Shown here: positions 56,303 through 64,000 of the stretch, in pieces
How positions within the stretch are numbered: position 1 is the first letter of the stretch
How the letters are laid out: each line of letters opens with the position of its first letter
Assembly: GCA_017311315.1 (NCBI GenBank)
Contig: CM029672.1
Span: 7,544,463-7,608,462, forward strand
Direction: 5' to 3'
DNA from: Dendrocalamus latiflorus
Lineage: Eukaryota; Streptophyta; Magnoliopsida; Poales; Poaceae
Length of the DNA stretch: 64,000 nucleotides
Translations under genes and position numbers: made by a program
The notes under the pieces: generated by a model
What the model was told of the DNA's origin: nothing
Databases searched by the model: none
What the model saw: the letters and a program-made list of their open reading frames with translations, nothing else

Positions 56303-57239
56303 CTAGAAACAAGAAGCAATGGTTAGGAGGAATGACATAGATTAGGCCAAGTTATGTTGAAAAAGAATGAAGTTCATTTTGCTGCACTGTCAGGAAAAAC
56401 GGTAGTACCGCCGTTCTTGGCAGGTAGTACCGCTCCACGGTAGTACCGCGCCAGTCGGGCGGTAGTTCCGCTTCACGACAGATTTTAGGGTTTTGAAAAT
56501 GTGAGCAGATTTTTGGTGTTTTGTTGGATTGAATCCATGGAATGTGGTCATATACACCCTCAAACACCAATTATACTCAATTTTCCTAGATTTAAATAGC
56601 AAAATCGACCTTATTTCTATTTCAAACCTAAACATGACCTAGGGTTCAAAAGCGGATCAAAAAGTGATTTTTGATTCGGAATACCTTATGGATCGGAGGA
56701 GTTGAACCCTGAGGAGTTGATTTGATGCAAGAAATCGAAGAAAAAGTCGTTGGATTTGAAGATCGGAGGAGTGGTTTGGGAGGTTCTTTTGTGGGAGAGA
56801 GAGAGAGAGAGTACGGGCTCGGGCGGTAGAAGAGAGGAAGTACCGGAGGAGAGAAAAAAAACCGGGCTGAGAAACCCTCGGGCGAAGGCAGTTACTCCCC
56901 CTTAACTGCTAGTCCGGTAGTACCGCAGATGCGGCCAGTAGTATCGCCAAGCGGTAGTACCGCTTCCTCGGCCGGAAGTACCGCAAAGGACAGCGGTAGT
57001 TCCGATTTTTCTGGAACTTTGCTGAATTGGACTTTTAAGAGAATAGATGCAAATGATCCCTAGTTTTTGCATTCAACTAAAGTCATTAGGGATCATTATG
57101 CATTAAATAGAACAAAATATTATATTTCAAATAATTTTACATTTATCCTTTTATAAATCAAAGATTTTTGCAAGAGAACACAACTACCAACAATCTTTCA
57201 AGCTTCCTCAATTAAGCATGCATTTAAGTTTCTACAACT
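56303..57239 (-). other. Spacer between pol and env-like ORF with further palindromes
   Basis: 56395-56480 and 56825-57010 contain CGGTAGTACCG-type sites ('acggtagtaccgcc', 'acggtagtaccgcg', 'ccggtagtaccgc', 'gcggtagtaccgc') and one-sided variants, as in the LTR U3. A GA run (gagagagagagaga) is at about 56798-56812. This may include the env-like promoter or splice acceptor. Confidence 0.6.
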
Positions 57240-58724
57240 TTATGCAACATTTGAGTAATCCAAGACATTTAATTCACTCCTAAGCTTGCAAAAGCGGTTT
57301 TCATCTAATGGCTTGGTGAATATATTCGCTAATTGATCTTCGGTCCGGATGTGGCTAATGCAAATATCTCCTTTGCTAACATGATCCCTCAAGAAATGGT
57401 GGCGTATATCTATGTGCTTGGTTCTTGAGTGTTGGACCGGGTTGTTGGAAATTTTAACGGCGCTCTAATTATCACATAATAGAGGCACTTTATCAAAATT
57501 TATTCCATAATCCAACAATGTTTGCCTCATCCACAAAAGTTGAGCACAACAACTTCCGGCGGAAACATATTCGGCTTCGGCGGCTGAGAGTGCTACGTAG
57601 TTTTGTTTTTTTGAGGACCAAGATACTAAAGATCTACCTAGGAATTGACAACTTTCCGAGGTGCTTTTTCTATTCACTTTGCAACCCGCATAATCGGAAT
57701 CCGAATAACCAATTAAATCAAATTTAGCACCTTTGGGAAACCAAAGCCCTATATTTGGGGAATGTTTCAAATATCTCAAGATTCTCTTTACGGCTTTTAA
57801 ATGACATTCTTTTGGTGAAGCTTGAAAGCGAGCACACATGCATACACTAAACATGATATCGGGTCTAGATGCGGTAAGATAGAGCAAACTACCAATCATG
57901 GATCTATAAAGTTTTAAATCTACCGACTTACCTCCTTCGTCGAGGTCTAGATGCCCGTTGGTTGCCATTGGTGTCTTGATGGATTTTGCATCATCCATGC
58001 CAAACTTCTTGAAAAGGTCTTTAGTATACTTCGTTTGGCTTATAAATGTCCCATCCTTGTGTTGCTTGATTTGGAGTCCAAGAAAATAGCTTAATTCTCC
58101 TATCATGGACATCTCAAACACCCTGGACATCATATCACCAAATTCTTCGCAAAAATCTTGGTTAGTAGAACCAAATATAATGTCATCAACATAAATTTGG
58201 CATACAAAGAAATCATCACCAATGATTTTTGTGAATAAGGTTGTATCTACTTTACCAATTTTAAAACCCTTTGAAACAAGGAAATTTCTAAGGCGTTCAT
58301 ACCAAGCTCTAGGAGCTTGTTTTAAACCATACAATGCCTTCGAAAGTTTATAAACATGATTAGGGTATTTAGAATCTTCGAACCCCGGAGGTTGTTCAAC
58401 AAATACAAGTTCGGAGATTGTTCCATTTAAGAATGCACTTTTAACATCCATTTGAAATAATTTAATATCAAAGCTAGATGCAAAAGCAAGCAAGATTCTA
58501 ATTGACTCAAGTCTAGCAACGGGTGCAAATGTCTCATCATAATCTAACCCTTCGACTTGAGTATAACCTTGAGCTACTAACCTTGCTTTGTTTCTTACCA
58601 CAATGCCGTTTTCATCTTGTTTGTTTCGAAAGACCCATTTAGTGCCAATCACATTATGCTCTTCGGGACTTTCCACCAAGGTCCATACTTTATTTTGCGC
58701 GAAATTGTTCAATTCTTCGTGCAT
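57240..58724 (-). pseudogene. Sirevirus-like reverse transcriptase and RNase H
   Basis: Open from 58724 to a TAG at 57465-57467, then in the same frame to TAA at 57240. Reverse transcriptase: WVFRNKQDENG, ARLVAQGYTQVEGLDYDE, the catalytic CQIYVDDIIFGS near residue 170. RNase H: IGYSDSDYAGCKVNRKS, LSAAEAEYVSAG, and after the TAG the HIDIRHHFLRDH segment. The TAG falls just after the conserved C-D-N motif and would remove the RNase H end. At the N-terminal side another TAG (58734-58736) separates this piece from integrase in the same frame. Confidence 0.9.
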
Positions 58725-58733
58725 GGCATTTAC

Positions 58734-59813
58734 CTAGTCCGGATCATCTAGTGCCTCATCTACATGTTTAGGCTCAAGAGAAGAAACAAACGAGTAATGT
58801 TCACAAAATGAAGCTACTTTAGAGCGAGTTTGAACACCCTTACTCACGTCACCCAATATTTGATCTATTGGATGATCCTTGGCTATTGCATTGTGAATCT
58901 TGATGTTGTTTTGTTGTTGATCCTTTTGTTCATCTTCAATAACTTGAATATTTCTTAGAGTAGACGATGTGGGTGGCTCTACTTGCCTTGATGAGCTTGG
59001 TGAAGATGGATCTTCCTTTGGCTTGATGTCTCCAATTTGCATGTTTTTCATAGCTTTGCGCAAACCTTCATTACCTACATCATCCAAGTTTTCTTGCTCT
59101 TCTTGAGAGCCATTAGTTTCATCAAATTGTACATCACATGATTCTTCAACTAAACCCGAGTTTTTGTTATAAACTCTATATGCTTTACTATTTGAAGAAT
59201 ATCCTAATAGGAAACCTTCATCACAACGACTTTGAAATTTAGAGAGCCGAACACCCTTTCTTAGAATATAGCATTTGCAACCAAATACTCTAAAGTAAGA
59301 GATGTTCGGTTTTCTTCCAACAAGAAGCTCACAGGAAGTCTTTTTCAAAAGTCGATGTAAATAAAGGCGATTTATGGCATAACAAGCGGTGTTGATTGCT
59401 TCCGCCCAAAATTTGTCGGAAGTATTATATTCATCAAGCATTGTCCTAGCCATTTCAATTAATGTGCGATTTTTCCTTTCTACAACTCCATTTTGCTCCG
59501 GAGTGTAGGTTGTGGAAAGTTTGTGCTTTATTCCAAGTTCATCACAAAAATCTTCAACTTTTGTGTTCTTGAACTCGGAACCATTATCACTCCTAATTTT
59601 CTTTATTTTAAAATCAAATTCATTTTGGGCCCTTTTTGAAAAACTTTTGAAAATCCCGGAGGTTTCACTCTTGTCATTTAGGAAGAAGACCCATGTATAT
59701 CTAGAGTGATCATCCACAATGGCTAAACAATAGCTATTTTTCCCAATGCTCTTATAGGTTGTTGGCCCAAACAAATCCATGTGTAAGAGCTCCAATGGCC
59801 TAGAGGTTGACAT
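58734..59813 (-). pseudogene. Sirevirus-like integrase core and C-terminal region
   Basis: DDE residues are visible: LLHMDLFGP, IRSDNGSEF and GVVERKNRT, with normal spacing. The core is followed by KPNISYFRVFGCKCYILRKG, GFLLGYSSNSKAYRVYN and an acidic/Ser linker. Open from 59813 to TAG at 58734-58736. Upstream, a TAA at 59856-59858 in the same frame interrupts the GAG-pre-integrase zinc region. Confidence 0.9.
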
Positions 59814-59855
59814 GATACTTTTGGAAGGGTGAGAACTAGCGACTTGCTTTCCGGC

Positions 59856-60365
59856 TTAACAAGCACTACAAAGTCGATTTTTCTCAAACTTCACATCTTT
59901 CAAGCCAATCACTAGATCATGTTTGAAAAGCTTTTTAAGTTGTACCATACCCACATGACCTAGTCTCCTATGCCATAACCAACCCAAAGAAGTTTTTGCA
60001 ATTAAACAAGTTTTTAAGCATGCATCATTTGAAGTGAAATCTACTAAATAAAGATTTCCAAATCTAAAACCTTTGAAAACAAGTTCATTATTATTTTCTT
60101 TTGAGATGATTATATTTTCTTTAGAGAAAGAACATATTAATCCTAAATCACATAATTGAGCAACGGATATCAAGTTAAAATTTAAAGTTTCAACTAAGGA
60201 TACGTTAGAAATAGAAAGGTCATTGGATATAGCAATTTTACCCAAACCAAGTACCTTCCCTTTGCTATTGTCTCCAAAGGTGATTCTTTCATTGCTTCCA
60301 TTCTCAAAGGTTGTAAATATTTTTCGGTCTCCGGTCATGTGTTGAGTACATCCACTATCCAACAC
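59856..60365 (-). pseudogene. Sirevirus-like protease and pre-integrase domain
   Basis: Begins in the aspartic protease at the active site (LDSGCTQHMTGDRKIF), continues through the protease body (FISVAQLCDLG-type block near residue 65) to the GAG-pre-integrase His/Cys region (WLWHRRLGHVGMVQL...CSAC) and a TAA at 59856-59858. Its frame differs from the zinc-knuckle ORF just upstream; the stretch between them has 'tttcttttgtag|gta', which could be a decayed coding join or a splice-like site. Confidence 0.85.
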
Positions 60366-60408
60366 CCAATGCCTTCCACCGGTTTTGTAATTTACCTACA
60401 AAAGAAAT

Positions 60409-60666
60409 TTAAGTCTTTTTAGGTACCCAAATTTGTTTGGGTCCTTGGAGGTTAGTAACCAAGGTTTTGGGCACCCAAATGGATTTCTTTTTAGCACCCA
60501 AAATCGAGGTGCCAATAAAATAGGCAATTATATTTTCATTCTTAGACTTTTTAAGCATGTAGCAAAAATCATATAATCCAAAGGAATGCATATTATTTTT
60601 AGAACATTCATTTTGCATATGTCCTACATTCCGGCATTTAGTACAATACTTACCATTCTCTTTCAC
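60409..60666 (-). pseudogene. Second Gag zinc knuckle segment
   Basis: Carries CTKCRNVGHMQNEC (CCHC) followed by SIWVPKTL and QIWVPKK motifs that lead to the protease in Sireviruses. It overlaps the end of the upstream piece in another frame, so a 1-base frameshift lies near 60690. It ends at TAA 60409-60411. Confidence 0.8.
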
Positions 60667-61559
60667 AAACCTTGGAGGTTTGTATACCGGTTAAAGGAAC
60701 ATCTTTGCCCGCTTAGTAACTTATCAAGGGTATCATTTCCCTTGTAAACTCTATCTAAGATTTTGTTCAATTTTAGCACTTGTTCCTTTAAATTCTTATT
60801 TTCATTTATTAGCATATTATTATGAGCATGCGATGAAACATTGTATGTATCAACATTAGATGAGCATGGCATAGAAAGTAAATCATCACAAGAGGTTGAC
60901 ATGCTAGATGTTGATTTTTCTATACTAGGCATCTTATTTAAAATATTGCAAGATATATCAACGCTAGTACTAGACTTTCTTTGATTTTCTTGGAAAGGCA
61001 AGTCATGAGCATCCTTTAACTCCTCATAGGATTTTTGAAGAGATAAATGCTCTCTCTTCAAAACCTTAAATTTTGACTTCTCTTTTCCAAGAAATTCATT
61101 TAATTCTACTAACATGTCCATCAAATCATCATAAGAAGGCTCATCGTCATCTAGAGTTTTTACCTTCTCCCCTTTTGCCATAAGACATGTGGGAGTGGAG
61201 AATAGTGATGGAGCTTCCTTGATGGCGATGCCGACAAGTCTCTTCTTCTTGGGTGACTCATCCTCGCTTGAGTCGGAGTTAGAATACTCCTCGTCGGAAT
61301 CCCATTCACCAATGTGGGCTTCGTTCTTGCCATCCTTGTAAAGCTTCTTGAAAAGCTTCTTCTTGTCTTGATAGATCTTCTTCTTGGATGACTTCTCCTT
61401 GTCATCCTTCTTTATAGGGCATTGTGATGTGATGTGCCCCTTTTCATCACATTCATAGCAACGGATGTTGCTATACTTCTTGTTGGAGGAGGATTGCCAC
61501 TTTTTGCCTTTGTCATAGCTTTCTCCTCGGTTTGAGCGTCTTCTCATGAATTTGTTCAT
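60663..61559 (-). pseudogene. Gag C-terminal region with first zinc knuckle and coiled-coil spacer
   Basis: CYECDEKGHITSQCP (CCHC) near residue 35, a Lys-rich stretch, an acidic patch (EWDSDEEYSNSDSSEDES), then a heptad-like region (LVELNEFLGKEKSKFKVLKR; NLKEQVLKLNKILDRVYKG). Long Gag with a spacer of this kind is usual in the lineage. A TGA at about 61563-61565 separates it from the N-terminal Gag piece in the same frame. Confidence 0.85.
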
Positions 61560-61673
61560 TCTTCACACAAGAAGGGCAAGCTCCTCTTCAGAATCCTCTT
61601 CTTCATCTTCGAACTCCTCACTTGCCACCGCCTTTGCCTTGAAGGCGGTGATCTTCTTCCCTTTGGAGGTAGA

Positions 61674-62300
61674 TTACTCCAAGAGTTCCTCCTTGTCCTT
61701 CTTGTACAACTCATTGGTAATTAGATTACCCAAGAGTTGTGTTGGCGTCATTCTTGCCAACTCCGGTGAGTTGAGGAAAAGAGTCACCAACATCTCGTAC
61801 TTCTCCGGTAGAGCCCTAAGCATCTTTCTCACAATATCAAGATCCGAGAGGTTAACACCAAGGCCTTTGAGCTCATTCACAATGTTGTTGAGTCGTGTGT
61901 ACATCTCATTGATGTCCTCATGGGGAAACATTATGAATGTCTCATATTTAATCCTAAGCCGATGCAACTTTGCCTCCTTAATCGTGGATGTCCCTTCGTG
62001 TATTTCCGAAAGGGTATTCCAAATAGCGTGAGCCGTGTCAAGATTGCTCACTCTATTGAATTCATCCGCGTTTAAGGCTCCAAAGAGAGCATTCATGGCT
62101 TGGCCATCTAAATGAGTGTTACACCTATCTTGCTCCGTTGGGTTATCGGGATCAAGAGGCATGACGTAACCATCATTTACGATTTTCCAAATGTTAGGAC
62201 TCATGCCCTTTAAATAAATTGACATTCTAATCTTCCAATAAGCATAATTTGAGCCATCAAATAAAGGTGCATTTCCTACCGAAATCCCCTCACTAGCCAT
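61674..62300 (-). pseudogene. Gag N-terminal region (UBN2-type)
   Basis: Starts MASEGISVGNAPLFDGSNYA, the typical Gag start of this lineage, 43 bases after the PBS. Contains YWKIRMSIYLKG, AHAIWNTLSEIHEGTSTIKE, FIMFPHEDINEMYTRLNNIV and LRALPEKYEMLVTLF. Stops at TAA 61674-61676, after which the same frame stays open to the TGA at about 61565, so this is truncation rather than the natural end. Confidence 0.88.
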
Positions 62301-62342
62301 CCTTTTCTCTCTAGACGGTTAAGTCTATAAATGAGAGACCTT

Positions 62343-62354
62343 GCTCTGATACCA
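62343..62354 (-). other. PBS of the Sirevirus-like element (tRNA-iMet)
   Basis: Plus GCTCTGATACCA, extended to 16 bases with CCTT before it; two bases from the 5' LTR edge at 62357. Confidence 0.95.
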
Positions 62355-62356
62355 CT

Positions 62357-64000
62357 TGTAGGATCAAGGATACCGACTAGAGGGGGTGAATAGGAGGTTT
62401 TTAAATTTTTCTTGTTCACTTGATTAATTCTTCACAATTTAAGTGACAATGATGTAAAGCAATTAATCCTATACAATTCTAGTTATCAACTTAGCTCTAA
62501 ACAATCAAATGATCACAATGAAGCAAATAAACAAGAGCTAAAGAGACAAGAGACACAACCGATATTTTTACCGTGGTGATCGGAAACTTGCCGGTTTCCC
62601 CTAGTCCACGTTGAGGTAAGCCCGGACGAATCGGACCGGCTCCACGAATTGAGCCAAGCACCTCGATTACTAATGTAGCTCTTCCCCACTCCGGGTAGGC
62701 GAGCTCCAACCTTCACAATTTGCCGGGTCTTCTCACAATCTCCTTGAGAAGATCACCGAACCAACTTCCACCGGATCGTCCAAGTGCCGGTAAGCACTAA
62801 GAGTAATGGATCCCGGTGTTCGCTTGAATGCAAACCTAGTGTCAATGGATTTGCAATTGAAATCTAGCACTAAATGCTCAACCACCTCACTTTGATGTGC
62901 AAAGAAAGAATTGAGGTGAAATGAATGCTCTAGGGCTTAAGAAATGTGCAATGGGTCTCTAACTTATGCCCTTGTGCAGTGGTGGGGGTATTTATAGCCT
63001 CCACCAACCAAACTAGCCGTTTGGCTCAATTTCCCGCAAAAAATCAGGATGAGCGGTACTACCGCCCTTCTGGGGCCGGTACTACCGCTCCCAAATCTTT
63101 GCGTCAGAACGGCTCTGTCAGACATGAGCAGTGACCGTTGGATTTGGCGGCGCGGTACTACCGTCATTGATATTTGCGGTACTACCGCTCTCCGGTAGTT
63201 CCACAAAGTCGGCGCGGTACTACCGCTCTGCCCAAACTCCGAAGGGTCCTTAGAAATGTCGCTCTCTGGAAATTACATTCCGCTTGGGCTCCAGATCAAC
63301 CGAACTCCGGAAGTACCGCTCTGAGAGCGGTACTACCGCTTCCTGCGGTAGTACCGACGTTGAAAAAGCTGGTACTTCCGGTCTGGTTAAAATCCGAGAC
63401 CAACCGGAGATGCTCTATGGAAAAAAACATACCGCTCGAACCTCCGGTTCTTCCGGACTCCGGAAGTACCGCTTGAGTATGCGGTACTACCGCTCTCAGC
63501 GGTAGTACCGACGTTGAAACGGCAGTACTTCCGTTCCGCGAAGATTCAACCGAGTTCGAGGGGTGCTCTCTGAAAAAACGGTTCCGCTCCGGAAGCGGAG
63601 CTACCGCTCTGCGGTACTACCGCATTTGGGCGCGGTACTACCGCTCGCCGGTAGTACCGACGTTGAAATACGCGGTAGTACCGCTCGTCCAGACAGAGCA
63701 CAAACTTAACTTTAAATTGAATTTTCATGAATGCAAGATTCAAAAGATCATCCAAATGGCACTAGAAGTATGATTTCAAGTTACTACCCAAGATCCCCCT
63801 TGATGGTACGATCATCTATCCTATAACCCGGTCTTCCACCATTCTCCAAGACCGGTAAAATGAAAATAGATCCTACGCTAAGTGTACCTTTGCCTTGGGC
63901 CACAACTTGGATCTTCACAAGCGTTCTTTGGCTTTGCATCTTATCACTCATATGTGGACTAACCCTTCACATGCTCATAAAACACGTTAGTCCCATATTC
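62357..64000 (-). repeat. 5' LTR of the Sirevirus-like element (truncated by the window)
   Basis: Aligns to 52781-54446 of the 3' LTR. TATA box at plus 62989-62996. The array of CGGTA(C/G)TACCG sites (about 63050-63690) has one fewer 21-base 'cttgagtatgcggtactacc' unit than the 3' LTR. Confidence 0.95.

Larger units (their letters stand above)
52781..64000 (-). mobile_element. Sirevirus-like Ty1/copia retrotransposon with envelope-like ORF
   Basis: 3' LTR 52781-54497; 5' LTR from 62357, still running at the window end with about 50 bases to come. Left target sequence is probably CATTG (52776-52780). Order on the minus strand: LTR, PBS, gag with two zinc knuckles, protease, integrase, reverse transcriptase, RNase H, a long spacer, an env-like ORF, polypurine tract, LTR. 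A third gene downstream of pol, together with an iMet PBS and palindrome-rich LTRs, is characteristic of the Sirevirus (SIRE/Maximus) lineage. LTRs differ by about 27 substitutions in 1.64 kb plus a 21-base repeat-unit indel. Gag-pol is broken at several points; env-like is open. Confidence 0.92.

Overview
The window is nuclear DNA from a grass (Poaceae). Two intron-bearing, plant-type genes (a cytosolic ribosomal protein gene and a short gene resembling the plant VUP family), GT-AG introns, telo-box and TGGGCC promoter motifs and a dense load of nested plant LTR retrotransposons, hAT elements, MITEs and LINE fragments support this. I cannot name the species from sequence alone. There is nothing bacterial here: no operons, CRISPR arrays or phage modules. 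I recognised no tRNA or rRNA gene.

Layout. 1-1.1 kb: the last exons of a plant-mobile-domain-like (MULE-associated) protein gene, followed at 1.32-1.70 kb by a GGCGCC-rich zone that folds into long hairpins. 2.5-5.65 kb: a decayed hAT element of the RICESLEEPER type. 7959-8759: a solo LTR with perfect target duplication. 9.77-12.3 kb: remnant of a Ty3/gypsy element (gag, PBS, LTR). 15721-16325: a three-exon gene resembling vascular-related unknown protein (VUP). 16.8-17.6 kb: a Stowaway MITE that itself contains a second MITE. 18231-24790: a complete, young, broken Ty1/copia element. 26-32.6 kb: GC-rich repeats, a LINE-like tail, and a 5.3 kb non-autonomous LTR element (27255-32557) packed with three tandem arrays, one of them carrying a TATA box per unit. 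36087-37197: a small degenerate LTR element. 39.35-42 kb: a LINE 3' end split by a 1963-bp LTR element whose two LTRs are identical as read here. 43.7-44.4 kb: a pseudogene of a plastid glucose-6-phosphate/phosphate translocator. 48190-50128: the four-exon gene for ribosomal protein eL42 (L36a/L44), probably the only clearly functional housekeeping gene in the window. 51.4-52.78 kb: a copia gag/LTR fragment hit by a 528-bp hAT MITE. 52781 to the window end: an almost complete Sirevirus-like copia element (minus strand) with broken gag-pol, an intact envelope-like ORF and LTRs full of the palindrome CGGTA(C/G)TACCG.

How it fits together. The host genes are small islands in a transposon sea. 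LTR comparison gives a relative insertion order: the 1963-bp element (0 differences in 326 bp) and the copia at 18.2 kb (2 substitutions in about 419 bp) are youngest, then the 5.3-kb element (3 in 302) and the Sirevirus (about 27 in 1.64 kb). Several elements sit inside older ones, so target duplications and splice or reading-frame continuity across them allow the pre-insertion sequence to be followed. Counts were made by eye and should be rechecked by alignment.
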